Of a stretch of 41,191 bases of DNA, positions 30,991-41,191 are shown piece by piece. The DNA is from Clostridia bacterium. GTDB lineage: Bacteria > Bacillota > Clostridia > Christensenellales > UBA1242. The stretch spans positions 1 through 41,191 of the forward strand of contig JAQVYC010000009.1 of NCBI GenBank assembly GCA_028708805.1, in the 5' to 3' direction. Below the pieces are notes generated by a model. The model saw only the letters and a list, made by a program, of their open reading frames with translations, was not told where the DNA came from and did not search any database. Positions within the stretch are counted from its first letter, which is position 1, and every line of letters begins with the position of its first letter. Both the position numbers and the translations under genes were made by a program.

Positions 30991-31281
30991 ATAAAGTTAT
31001 TCTCCAATAATTCTATTTTAAGTTCGTTTTTATATTTTTAAGTTTTATCTTTCTATTATAAATAAAATACCACTTAGTGTCAAACATTTTTTAAAATTAA
31101 TACTTTATTATAATAAATTTGAAAAATGTCGGGGGTTTGACTAAAATTTATGATTGCTATAATCTTAAAACTGCCTCACTAATATTGGCTCTGCTTTTTA
31201 ATATTATCTATATCCTTAATTTGCAAGTAATAAACCTTAAAAACTATGAATATTATTATATTAATTAATCTTGGAGGAAAA

Positions 31282-31683
31282 ATGGATAAGGTTGAATCAA
31301 AAAGCAGTACCACATTTATTATGAACATAATAAAAGGTTCATTATATGCCCTGAGTGTTTCTCTTATATTAATATTAGTATTTGCTTTTCTATTAAGGTT
31401 TATTGCTATTGAAGAAAGTGTGATTTCGCCTGCCGTGCAGGTAATCAAAGGCGTATCAATTTTAATCGGTGTTTTAATTGCATTGAAAAGTGTTAGAGAA
31501 ATGGGTTTCGTTAACGGATTAGCAATAGGGTTAACTTATACAATAATTTCTTTTATTTGTTTTTCTATGCTGGATGGTTTTAGTTTCGAATTTTCAAAAA
31601 CATTGTTAAATGACATTATTCTTGGCAGTATCATAGGTGGAATAACGGGAATAATTGCAGTGAATTTTAAAAAAGGCAGTTGA
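31282..31683 (+). CDS. Small four-TM membrane protein (TIGR04086-like)
   Basis: FIMNIIKGSLYALSVSLILILVFAFLLRF…GVSILIGVLIALKS…; GGAGG Shine-Dalgarno before the ATG at 31282. Confidence 0.75.
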   Translation: MDKVESKSSTTFIMNIIKGSLYALSVSLILILVFAFLLRFIAIEESVISPAVQVIKGVSILIGVLIALKSVREMGFVNGLAIGLTYTIISFICFSMLDGFSFEFSKTLLNDIILGSIIGGITGIIAVNFKKGS

Positions 31684-31754
31684 GTTTTAATTAAAATCAA
31701 AATCTAGGATAACATTAATATCAATTGTTTCTTATAATCGCCATTTGTAAATAA

Positions 31755-31782
31755 AAAAGCAAGTTTATTAAAACTTGCTTTT
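31755..31782. terminator. Bidirectional terminator between convergent genes
   Basis: AAAAGCAAGTTT-ATTA-AAACTTGCTTTT, 12-bp stem. Confidence 0.85.
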
Positions 31783-31787
31783 ATTTA

Positions 31788-32159
31788 TTATTTACTTGTT
31801 TTCTTAGGCTTGGATTCAATAGACCCTTTAACTTCTTCTTTTATTTCGTTTCCTTCTGTATCATAAACTTTTGGGTTATTGTTTGCTTGCATATAAATTG
31901 CATTCACACTTATTGTTACATAATTTTTATGCGCTTCGCCAGTTTCTATTGTAACAAATTTTCCCATTTCTTTGTCTACTATTTCAACAATTTTGCCAAA
32001 TACTCCGGAATAAGTAATAACATACTCTCCAACCTTTAAGCTTTCCACTAAAACTTTTTGTTTTTCCTGTTCTCTTTTATTTCTCCTGAACATTAAAACA
32101 GGATACATAACAAGAAGCAACCCTAAAACAGCAATTAAAATGATATTTCCTATTTCCAT
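31788..32159 (-). CDS. yajC: Preprotein translocase subunit YajC
   Basis: Single TM then RRNKREQEKQKVLVESLKVGEYVITYSGVFGKIVEI. Confidence 0.94.
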   Translation of the reverse strand: MEIGNIILIAVLGLLLVMYPVLMFRRNKREQEKQKVLVESLKVGEYVITYSGVFGKIVEIVDKEMGKFVTIETGEAHKNYVTISVNAIYMQANNNPKVYDTEGNEIKEEVKGSIESKPKKTSK

Positions 32160-32349
32160 AAAATTCTCCCTTTAATATTTTTACAAGTTTGCTTTAATTG
32201 AAAAATTCTTTAAATCAATCTTACTTTTGATTATATCACATTGTTTTAAAATAAATCAAATGATTTTTGTTATTATTTGTTTTCTTTTGAAATATCAAAA
32301 ATTTAGATTATATAAAAGTGCTTTTATTTAAATATTTTATATTAACTAA

Positions 32350-33513
<1,164 letters not shown>

Positions 33514-33571
33514 CTAATACTCTATTTTGTTTGCCTTTTACATATTCTTAATTAGCATTGTAAGTTCAAAG

Positions 33572-34609
33572 TTATTCATAAATAAAACAACAATCGCCAA
33601 AACTAAAAAATCTGTATCTTTCAGATATTGCTTCATTATAAAAATCAAGTGTTTCACGAGTTCCGCAAAATGCACAAACTAGCATTAATAATGTAGACTC
33701 GGGCAAATGAAAATTTGTGATTAAGCAATCCACAATTTGAAATTTGTAATTAGGATAAATAAAAATATTTGTCTGCCCGTTTCCTGCTTTTACTTTTCCG
33801 TTTTCGGCACAAGTTTCTAAAACTCTTACACTTGTTGTGCCAACTGCAATAATTCTATTATTGTTTTGTTTTGCATTATTTATAATGCATGCTGCTTTTT
33901 CATCTAAATTAAAAAACTCTGAATGCATTTTATGATTTAAAATATTGTCATCTTTAACTGGTCTGAATGTGCCTAAGCCTACATGCAAAAGAACTTCGAC
34001 AATTTCCACACCCTTTTGTTTTATCTTAGATAAAAGCTCACTTGTCAAATGTAACCCCGCAGTCGGAGCCGCATTAGAACCTTCTGTTTTAGAATAAACG
34101 GTTTGGTATCTATCCTTATCGTTTAATTTGCTTTTGATATAAGGCGGAAGTGGCATTTCTCCAATCTTTTCAAGAATTTGTTCAAAGACCCCGTCATAAA
34201 TAAATTGTATAATGCAAATTCCATCCTTATGAAGTTCTTTTACTTCGCATTCAAGTTGATTAGAAAAAGAAATTTTTGTGCCAATCTTTAAACGCTTAAA
34301 CGGTCTAGCAATTGCTTCCCATTCGTTTAGATTTAATCTTTTTTGAAGCAAAATTTCAATATTTGCTCCTGTGTCTATCTTTTTTCCGAAAAGCCTCGCG
34401 GGAATAACTTTTGTATTATTTATAACTAAAACATCGCCCTTTTTTAAAAAATCAATTATATCATAAAAATTTTTGTGCAAGACCTTTTTGGTTTTTCTAT
34501 TATAACAAAGCATTCTTGAAGAATCTCTTTTTTCAAGCGGAGTTTGAGCAATTAACTCATTTGGCAAATTATAATTATAGGTACTTAATCTTAGGTTTGA
34601 ATCTTCCAT
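33572..34609 (-). CDS. queA: S-adenosylmethionine:tRNA ribosyltransferase-isomerase QueA
   Basis: YNLPNELIAQTPLEKRDSSRML, AAPTAGLHLT, HVGLGTFRPV, TNFHLPESTLLMLV. Confidence 0.96.
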   Translation of the reverse strand: MEDSNLRLSTYNYNLPNELIAQTPLEKRDSSRMLCYNRKTKKVLHKNFYDIIDFLKKGDVLVINNTKVIPARLFGKKIDTGANIEILLQKRLNLNEWEAIARPFKRLKIGTKISFSNQLECEVKELHKDGICIIQFIYDGVFEQILEKIGEMPLPPYIKSKLNDKDRYQTVYSKTEGSNAAPTAGLHLTSELLSKIKQKGVEIVEVLLHVGLGTFRPVKDDNILNHKMHSEFFNLDEKAACIINNAKQNNNRIIAVGTTSVRVLETCAENGKVKAGNGQTNIFIYPNYKFQIVDCLITNFHLPESTLLMLVCAFCGTRETLDFYNEAISERYRFFSFGDCCFIYE

Positions 34610-34793
34610 TATTTATTTTCCTGATTTAAAATTTTACATTGTGTTTTAATTTTATTTTTGTGTGTTGAAAATTATCTTTTTACTCAGTTCAGCACATTTA
34701 CTCAGTTCAACACGGTATCTTTAACAACATTTAATTACATAATTAATTCGGTTAGTTTTAATTTAAGTTTTTAAAATGCACTTAAAAAATCGC

Positions 34794-35840
34794 CTAATCT
34801 GCTTCATTTTTTTCATAGGTTTCAATTTCCTTTGACTTTTGTTTTGATAAAGTCAAATTTAAATGTTCATAAGCATTTTTTAAAGCAATTCTGCCCCTAG
34901 GTGAACGGGCAATAAATCCTAATTGCAAAAGGTAAGGCTCATAAACATCCTCAATTGTTCCTGCATCTTCACCCGTTATCGCCGCAAGTGTATCTAATCC
35001 AACAGGGCCACCATCAAAATTTTTAATTATGTTTAGCAAAATTCTTCTGTCGGTGCTGTCTAGCCCTTGTTTATCTATTTCCAGCATACTTAATGCCTCA
35101 TTTGCTAAATTTAAATCAATGTCGCCCCTTCCATAAACTTCGGCAAAATCTCTAACCCTTTTCAAAATGCGATTTGCCACCCTAGGCGTTCCTCTGCTTC
35201 TTTTAGCTATTTCTAAGCTGGCATCTTTTGTTATTTTTGTGTTTAAAATACGAGCCGACCTTTCTATTATTTCTTGTAATTCGTCTTCTTTGTATAATTC
35301 AAGCCTACAAATAACACCAAATCTATCACGCAAAGGATTTGTTAGCATTCCTGCCTTAGTAGTTGCACCTATTAATGTAAATGGTTGGATTTTAAGACGC
35401 ATACTTTTAGCAGAAGGACCTTTTCCGACAATAAAATCAAGCGAAAAATCTTCCATTGCGGGGTATAAAATTTCTTCAATTGTTTTATTTAAACGGTGAA
35501 TCTCATCTATAAATAAAACATCGTTTCTGCTTAAATTTGTTAAAATAGCGGCCAAGTCGGCGGCGTGCTCAATAACTGGCCCTGAGGTTACTTTTATCTG
35601 TGAACCTAATTCTTTGGCTACTATATGAGACAGCGTTGTCTTACCAAGCCCCGGTGGACCATAAAGCAATACATGGTCTAAGGCTTCTTTTCTGTTTTTA
35701 GCGGCTTTTATATAAATGCCCAGATTTCTTTTTATTTTTTCTTGCCCTATATATTCAGACATTATTGTTGGTCGTAATCCTTTTTCTATTTCAATATCTG
35801 TCAAGGACTTTACACTTGAAATAAATCTGTTCTGCTCCAT
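34794..35840 (-). CDS. ruvB: Holliday junction helicase RuvB
   Basis: [67 protein letters not shown]. Confidence 0.97.
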   Translation of the reverse strand: MEQNRFISSVKSLTDIEIEKGLRPTIMSEYIGQEKIKRNLGIYIKAAKNRKEALDHVLLYGPPGLGKTTLSHIVAKELGSQIKVTSGPVIEHAADLAAILTNLSRNDVLFIDEIHRLNKTIEEILYPAMEDFSLDFIVGKGPSAKSMRLKIQPFTLIGATTKAGMLTNPLRDRFGVICRLELYKEDELQEIIERSARILNTKITKDASLEIAKRSRGTPRVANRILKRVRDFAEVYGRGDIDLNLANEALSMLEIDKQGLDSTDRRILLNIIKNFDGGPVGLDTLAAITGEDAGTIEDVYEPYLLQLGFIARSPRGRIALKNAYEHLNLTLSKQKSKEIETYEKNEAD

Positions 35841-35881
35841 TTTTACCTACTTCTATATTTTAATTTTCAACTCTATTTTTA

Positions 35882-36469
35882 TTATCTCACCATACTTTGC
35901 AACGCACATTTAATAATTTCCTCAGCGGTTTGATTGCCTTTTGTGTTTTCCTTAGCCAATTTCACAGCCTCATTTTTTGTTAAGCCTAATGATAATAATG
36001 CTTGAATTGCTTCAATAACGGCTTCGCTAGGCTCTGAGACTTCTGAAACATTACGAACACTTAAAGAAGGATTAACTTTGTCTTTTAATTCTAAAATAAC
36101 TCGCTCTGCGGTTTTTTTGCCTAGCCCTTTTATTGTTTGAAGAATTTTGCAATCTTCACAAGCTATTGCAGAAGTTAAGTCATTTAACTTCATTCCCGAC
36201 AATATTCCTATTGCTAATTTTGCCCCTATTCCTGAAACAGAGATTAATAAATTAAATATGTTTTTTTCTTCAACCGAAGAAAACCCATATAAATTCATCC
36301 CATCATCACGAACTTGCAAATATGTATAAATTAAGCAATTTTGACCAAGGTCGCCAACACTAACTAATGTGTTATTTGAAACAAAAATTTCGTATCCAAT
36401 ACCTGCGGTTTCCACAATTATGCTGTTCTCGTTTTTGGAAATTATTTGCCCCTTAACGAATGAAATCAT
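35882..36469 (-). CDS. ruvA: Holliday junction DNA helicase RuvA
   Basis: MISFVKGQIISKNENSIIVETAGIGYEI; ISVSGIGAKLAIGIL; TIKGLGKKTAERVILELKDK. Confidence 0.96.
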   Translation of the reverse strand: MISFVKGQIISKNENSIIVETAGIGYEIFVSNNTLVSVGDLGQNCLIYTYLQVRDDGMNLYGFSSVEEKNIFNLLISVSGIGAKLAIGILSGMKLNDLTSAIACEDCKILQTIKGLGKKTAERVILELKDKVNPSLSVRNVSEVSEPSEAVIEAIQALLSLGLTKNEAVKLAKENTKGNQTAEEIIKCALQSMVR

Positions 36470-36492
36470 TTTTCCTCCTTATTTTCTCTTTG

Positions 36493-36984
36493 TTAAATAA
36501 TATTATCGTTTAAAGCAGAATTGATTTGGCTATGACAAAGAGCAACTGCCAAAGCATCGGCGACATCATCTGGAGATGGTGTTTTGTTTAATCTGAGAAT
36601 GTTTTTCACCATAAATTGAACTTGTTGCTTTTCTGCTCGTCCGAAGCCTGTTAATGCCTGTTTTATTTGAAGCGGAGTGTATTCAAAAATTTTATTACAA
36701 TGCTTATAACATGTAAGAATTATAACACCACGGGCTTCGGCAACAGGAATTGCCGTTGTAATATTTCGCATAAAAAATAATTCTTCTATTGCAATTTCAT
36801 CGGGCTTATATTTCTTTAAAATTGCTTCAAGTTCTTCCGCAATTATATTCAGCCTTTTAGACATTCGCTCATTTTTAGATGTATTTATGCAACCGCATTC
36901 AACAATATCAGAATTTTCATTTATTACATCAATAATTCCAAAGCCAACAATACCATAACCTGGGTCAATGCCTAAAATTCTCAT
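36493..36984 (-). CDS. ruvC: Crossover junction endodeoxyribonuclease RuvC
   Basis: MRILGIDPGYGIVGFGII, IAIEELFF, ALTGFGRAEKQQVQFMV, DVADALAVALCH; start at 36984 (AGGAGAGAT upstream). Confidence 0.96.
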   Translation of the reverse strand: MRILGIDPGYGIVGFGIIDVINENSDIVECGCINTSKNERMSKRLNIIAEELEAILKKYKPDEIAIEELFFMRNITTAIPVAEARGVIILTCYKHCNKIFEYTPLQIKQALTGFGRAEKQQVQFMVKNILRLNKTPSPDDVADALAVALCHSQINSALNDNII

Positions 36985-37114
36985 ATCTCTCCTAATTAAA
37001 ATTATATAATAATTATTATTTAATTGCAAGTTTATAGAATGAAATTATAAACAGACTATTCCGTTTTGGGTTTTGGGGATGTTTTTTTAATTTTGATTTT
37101 TTAATTTATATAAA

Positions 37115-37173
37115 AAAATAAAGTAAAAATCGGACGGTTACAAATTGCCTTCTTAACGCAACCGAAACCGCCC
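37115..37173 (-). terminator. Intrinsic terminator downstream of yebC
   Basis: GGGCGGTT…AACCGTCC stem followed by GATTTTTACTTTATTTTTTT on the minus strand. Confidence 0.75.
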
Positions 37174-37179
37174 TACTTA

Positions 37180-37905
37180 TTAATCTAATTTAACATTATG
37201 ATATACTTCTTGAACATCATCTAGGTCTTCAAGTGCTTCCAGCATTTTTTCGAAAGTACTCTTTTTATTTTCTTCTAGTTCAATATACATATCAGGAATT
37301 TGGTCTACATCTTGTGAAGCTAAAACAATATTAGCTTTTTCAAGGTTATCTGCCACTTCTTTCAAACTTTCTGGCGTTGTGTAAATTTCAATCACTTCAT
37401 CATCTTCTTGAATATCTTCTGCACCAGCTTCTAAGGCTTCTATGAAAATATCATCGCTATTTATCTTATCATCTTTTTCTACTATTATAACACCCTTTCT
37501 TTTAAAAAGATAAGATACGCAACCTGTTGCCCCTAAGCCACCGCCATATTTATCGAAACAATGTCTGACATCTCCTGCTGTTCGGTTTTTATTATCTGTT
37601 AAACATTCCACAATTACCGCAGAGCCTGCAACACCATATCCTTCATATGTAATGTTTTCATATCTTACAGAATTAATATCGCCCGAAGCTTTTTTTATGG
37701 CTCTGGCAATGTTATCGCTTGGCATATTGTTTTGCTTCGCCTTTGTAATGATATCTCTTAATCTGTTATTTGTGTCTGGGTCGGCACCGCCTTCCTTAAC
37801 AGCAACCGCAAGTTCTCTGCCTATTTTAGTAAAAACCTTGCCCCTCGCTGCATCTCCTTTTTTCTTACGAGCCTGAATATTATGCCATTTACTATGTCCA
37901 CTCAT
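37180..37905 (-). CDS. yebC: YebC/PmpR family transcriptional/translation regulatory protein
   Basis: MSGHSKWHNIQARKKKGDAARGKVFTKIGRE signature. Confidence 0.96.
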   Translation of the reverse strand: MSGHSKWHNIQARKKKGDAARGKVFTKIGRELAVAVKEGGADPDTNNRLRDIITKAKQNNMPSDNIARAIKKASGDINSVRYENITYEGYGVAGSAVIVECLTDNKNRTAGDVRHCFDKYGGGLGATGCVSYLFKRKGVIIVEKDDKINSDDIFIEALEAGAEDIQEDDEVIEIYTTPESLKEVADNLEKANIVLASQDVDQIPDMYIELEENKKSTFEKMLEALEDLDDVQEVYHNVKLD

Positions 37906-38666
37906 TATATCTCTCCTTTATTTTTTATTTGAAATATTATAATGCTACCTGCAACTCCCACATTTAAACTTTCTAAATTTGCATCAATCGGAATTGTTAA
38001 AGTGTCTGTTAATATCTCTTTCAACTCCTCACTTATTCCTTGCCCCTCATTTCCTAAAACCACACCGCAGGGTGTTTGAAAATTAAAATTATAAATGCTT
38101 TTACCTTTCATATCTGTTCCATATAAAGGATAATGTGTTTTTTTATAAACCTCAATAAAAGTTTGTGTATCTATTTCGTAGATGTCAAGTTTAAACACAG
38201 CCCCCATTGAACTTCTGATTGTTTTGATATTTGAAGCGCTTGCACAATTTAAAAGATATACATCTTTGAAGCCTGCACCTAAGGCAGACCTGAGAAGCGT
38301 TCCGACATTGCCCGCATCTTGCAAATTATCTAATACTAAAAAATTTCCGTTAGGACTATTTAATTCTACTCTTTTATTAAAGAATACTCCTATAATACCT
38401 TGCGAAGTTTTAACTTCTGTAAAAGCATCAATTATTTTTTTATTTACTAATATGATTAATTCGGGATTTACCTTTTTTAGAAAATTATAATTTTGGTAAA
38501 CTAATGTTTGGGTTTCATTTAATAATATTATTTTGGGTTTAAAATAAGAATTAATTGCTTCTTCAATAAGTTTAGCACCATCCAAAAAAAGCAAACCTTT
38601 ATTATTTGCTTTTTGCTTTTTTAAGTCTTTAATTAATTCATTTTGTAAGGAAGTTATAATTTTCAT
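37905..38666 (-). CDS. SpoU/TrmH-family RNA methyltransferase
   Basis: FLVLDNLQDAGNVGTLLRSALGAG, GVVLGNEGQGIS, IPIDANLESLNVGVAGSIIIF; start at MKIITSLQNE. Confidence 0.93.
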   Translation of the reverse strand: MKIITSLQNELIKDLKKQKANNKGLLFLDGAKLIEEAINSYFKPKIILLNETQTLVYQNYNFLKKVNPELIILVNKKIIDAFTEVKTSQGIIGVFFNKRVELNSPNGNFLVLDNLQDAGNVGTLLRSALGAGFKDVYLLNCASASNIKTIRSSMGAVFKLDIYEIDTQTFIEVYKKTHYPLYGTDMKGKSIYNFNFQTPCGVVLGNEGQGISEELKEILTDTLTIPIDANLESLNVGVAGSIIIFQIKNKGEI

Positions 38667-38699
38667 ATTTAACAATCAACTTTCAAACTTAATTTAAAA

Positions 38700-39050
38700 T
38701 TATAAAGCGGATTTTGCCACTTTAACTATTTCTGAAAATGCTTTTTCATCTTTAACTGCAATATCTGCTAATATTTTTCTGTTTAAGTTTATATCCGCTT
38801 GTTTTAAGCCGTGCATAAATCTATTGTATGAAATGTCGTTTAATTTGCATGCTGCAGATATTCTGGTTATCCATAAAGAACGGAAATTTCTTTTTCTTAA
38901 CTTTCTACCAATGTAAGCATATTTTTGGCTTTTCATAACTGCTTGTTTTGCAACACGATAAAGCTTACTTCTGCCACCCCAATATCCTTTGGCTTGTTTT
39001 AATGTTGCTCTTCTTCTCTTCTGAGAGTTAACACCTCTTTTTATTCTCAT
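38700..39050 (-). CDS. rplT: 50S ribosomal protein L20
   Basis: RIKRGVNSQKRRRATLKQAKGYWGGRSKLYRVAKQAV… L20. Confidence 0.97.
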   Translation of the reverse strand: MRIKRGVNSQKRRRATLKQAKGYWGGRSKLYRVAKQAVMKSQKYAYIGRKLRKRNFRSLWITRISAACKLNDISYNRFMHGLKQADINLNRKILADIAVKDEKAFSEIVKVAKSAL

Positions 39051-39068
39051 AATAAATTTAACCTGTCT

Positions 39069-39263
39069 TTACTTCTGAATAAGTTGTTTTATAACTTTTG
39101 CTTGTTTACCTGACAGGTAGCCTCCTTTCCTTAATTTTCTTTTTCTATCTTGGCTTTTTTCCGTCATAAAGTGTCCGCGGTCTGTGCTTGCATATTTAAC
39201 TTTACCGCTTGAATTCACTTTAAAACGCTTTTTTGCGCCACTGTGTGATTTTAATTTTGGCAT
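39069..39263 (-). CDS. rpmI: 50S ribosomal protein L35
   Basis: MPKLKSHSGAKKRFKVNSSGKVKY… L35. Confidence 0.97.
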   Translation of the reverse strand: MPKLKSHSGAKKRFKVNSSGKVKYASTDRGHFMTEKSQDRKRKLRKGGYLSGKQAKVIKQLIQK

Positions 39264-39282
39264 TTTATATCTCCTAATAATT

Positions 39283-39795
39283 TTATTTTTTTGGCGTGAT
39301 AATCATTGTTATGTTTTTTCCCATTATTACGGGTTGTTTATCCATAGTTCCATTGCTTTCGACTAATGAAAAAAAATCTTGCATAACTTTAAGACCTATT
39401 TGCGAAAACGCTCTCTGACGACCTTTCATTTTAAGAACAACCTTTAATTTGTCGCCATCTTGCAAAAACTTGTTGCCGTGTTTTGCTTTTGTTTCCAAAT
39501 CATGTTTATCTATTGTCATAGACAACCAAATTGCTTTAAGTTCAGGAATGTTTTGGTTTCTTTTAAGTTCCCTTTCTCGTTTTATTGTATCGAATTTGTA
39601 TTTTCCATAATCCAATAATTTGCAAACTGGCGGATTGGAATTAGGATTTAAAAGCACTAAATCTAAATCCTTCTCTGAAGCCTTATCTAATGCCTCATTA
39701 AAAGAAACAACACCAACCTGCTTACCATTTTCGTCAAGTAAACGCACTTCTTTTGCTCTTATTTGCTCATTTATTAATAGCTCTTTAAAAATAAT
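39283..39795 (-). CDS. infC: Translation initiation factor IF-3 (probable AUU start)
   Basis: Upstream extension IIFKELLINEQIRAKEVRLLDENG matches the IF-3 N-terminus; GAGGGGG Shine-Dalgarno before ATT ATT (39795-39790), no ATG/GTG/TTG at that position. Confidence 0.88.
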   Translation of the reverse strand: MIFKELLINEQIRAKEVRLLDENGKQVGVVSFNEALDKASEKDLDLVLLNPNSNPPVCKLLDYGKYKFDTIKRERELKRNQNIPELKAIWLSMTIDKHDLETKAKHGNKFLQDGDKLKVVLKMKGRQRAFSQIGLKVMQDFFSLVESNGTMDKQPVIMGKNITMIITPKK

Positions 39796-39810
39796 GATTT
39801 CCCCCTCTTT

Positions 39811-39927
39811 AAAAAAAATAATGAAAGCAGAAAAGCTTTCACCAATTAAAAAATTTAATTTAAACCAATATCACCTAAACAAAACAGAATTTGAGTGGTG
39901 AGAAGTTTGGTTAAGCTTCTACTTTTC
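39811..39927 (-). promoter_or_regulatory. infC-rpmI-rplT leader with attenuator terminator (L20-leader-like)
   Basis: GAAAGC-TTTTCT-GCTTTC-ATTATTTTTTTT terminator just before the infC SD; upstream CUUCUCACC can pair with GGUGAAAG as antiterminator. Confidence 0.7.
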
Positions 39928-39933
39928 AGGTGA

Positions 39934-39962
39934 ATTATAACATTTTGCCTTAACTATGTCAA
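39934..39962 (-). promoter_or_regulatory. Consensus sigma-A promoter of infC operon
   Basis: TTGACA – 17 nt – TATAAT with TGn extended -10 on the minus strand. Confidence 0.9.
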
Positions 39963-40160
39963 GATAAATTTAATATAAAATAAATATTATTTTTGAGATG
40001 TAATCGTGGTGAAAAATTAGAAATAAAAAATTTTCATTTATCTTACAATTTATTTTATGTTTAAAAATGTTTTTTTAACACACCAAATTATTCATATTCT
40101 GTCATTAATTTACTTGTTAATTGTTTTTAATTGTGATAAAATTTTGCAATGGAGGGTGTT

Positions 40161-41183
40161 ATGGAAAGTTATATTATAACCGGTGCTACTGGGCATATTG
40201 GAAATGTTATAACTAGAAAATTAGTTGAACAGGGAAAGAATGTTACTGTGTTGGTTTTACCAAATGATGATTTAACTCCTTTGAAAAATTTAAAACTAGA
40301 TATTGTTTTTGGAGATATTACTGATAGAGATTTTATATTAAAGTTTATTAAGCAAGATTCAACTGTCTTGCATTTGGCGGGCATAATAGACATAGGCACA
40401 CTAAAAGTTAAACTGGTAGAAAATGTTAATGTTCAAGGCACAAAGAACATTGTAGATGCCTGTATCAAAAACAAAGCCAAAAAGCTTATCTATCTAAGCA
40501 CCGTGCATATAATTGACCCGCAAAAAATAGGAGATATCTTGAAAGAGCCTACCGAGTTTAACAAAGATAAAATTGTCGGCACTTATGCAAAAACAAAATT
40601 AATTGCCACAAAATATATTTTTGATGCTTGCAAAACGCAAAAACTGAATGCAACTGTTTTGTATCCTTCGGGAGTTATTGGACCTTACGATTTTAAAATT
40701 TCGGAAATTGGACAAGTTATTCTAGATTATATCAATCATAAACTTTTTGCATATGTAAAGGGCGGATATAATTTTGTGGATGTGAGAGATGTTGCAGATG
40801 CCACTATTAAAGCAGTTACAAAAGGTAGAAGTGGCGAAGGTTATATTATTAGCGGAGAAGCTATGGAACTTAAAGGACTATTGATGACAATAAATAAAAA
40901 ACTTGGAAGGAAAAAATTGCCTCCCAAAATTGCACTCTGGTTTGTAAGAATGATGAGCGGATTGAGTAATTTATATTACAAAGTTAGAAACAAAAAACCA
41001 GTTTTTAGTAAATATTCTTTATATACAATTAGTGCAAATCATAATTTTAGCTATGAAAAGGCTAAGAAAGAACTAAACTATGCGCCGATGAATATTGAAA
41101 AAAGTATTGGAGATGCAGTTGACTGGTTTATAAAAAATAAACCTGAATTAGTTAATTGTAAGAAACTTAATAAAGATTGTTGA
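40161..41183 (+). CDS. NAD-dependent epimerase/dehydratase (SDR) family protein
   Basis: YIITGATGHIGNVITRKL, LHLAGI, YLSTVHI…YAKTK; GGAGGG Shine-Dalgarno before the ATG at 40161. Confidence 0.9.
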   Translation: MESYIITGATGHIGNVITRKLVEQGKNVTVLVLPNDDLTPLKNLKLDIVFGDITDRDFILKFIKQDSTVLHLAGIIDIGTLKVKLVENVNVQGTKNIVDACIKNKAKKLIYLSTVHIIDPQKIGDILKEPTEFNKDKIVGTYAKTKLIATKYIFDACKTQKLNATVLYPSGVIGPYDFKISEIGQVILDYINHKLFAYVKGGYNFVDVRDVADATIKAVTKGRSGEGYIISGEAMELKGLLMTINKKLGRKKLPPKIALWFVRMMSGLSNLYYKVRNKKPVFSKYSLYTISANHNFSYEKAKKELNYAPMNIEKSIGDAVDWFIKNKPELVNCKKLNKDC

Positions 41184-41191
41184 TATTTTTA

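Noticed and set aside
31179-31448. 89-aa minus ORF opposite the TIGR04086-like gene
   Set aside because: Sense strand has SD, TM topology and a promoter-like sequence; antisense ORF has none.
37115-37173. GC-rich inverted repeat after yebC as a third cloverleaf copy
   Set aside because: No sequence identity to the E1/E2 core (GCAAGTG…CACTTGC) and a T-run makes an ordinary terminator the simpler explanation.

Overview
AT-rich window that looks like a Firmicutes/Clostridia-type chromosome (inferred from gene content and order). Left end: the leader-proximal repeat of a CRISPR array that runs off the window, followed by a complete type I-C cas operon on the minus strand (cas3-cas5-cas8c-cas7-cas4-cas1-cas2), including a well-supported internal cas11c start inside cas8c. 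Next is a surface islet: two G-X-T collagen-like genes flanking a GT2-TPR glycosyltransferase, two tRNAs (Ile-GAU, Ala-UGC) and an unannotated 52-aa zinc-ribbon ORF. The rest is mainly housekeeping: rubrerythrin, ftsH, cvpA, S1-domain protein, PAP2, hemZ-like, recJ, SGNH hydrolase, XRE regulator, CYTH-like protein, rsmA, secF/secD, yajC, tgt, queA, ruvBAC, yebC, a SpoU methyltransferase, rplT-rpmI-infC and a NAD-dependent epimerase. Main unexplained signals: (i) a nearly junction-free cloverleaf palindrome (three perfect hairpins inside one outer stem) between secF and rsmA, with a diverged copy about 2.5 kb away in the same orientation relative to its upstream gene, which looks like a small interspersed structured element; (ii) a HemZ-like protein that has lost two of the three radical-SAM cluster cysteines; (iii) an apparent leaderless transcript for the XRE regulator; (iv) an infC gene with an AUU-type start behind a consensus promoter and an attenuator leader. 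All calls are by eye; no database search or folding was run.
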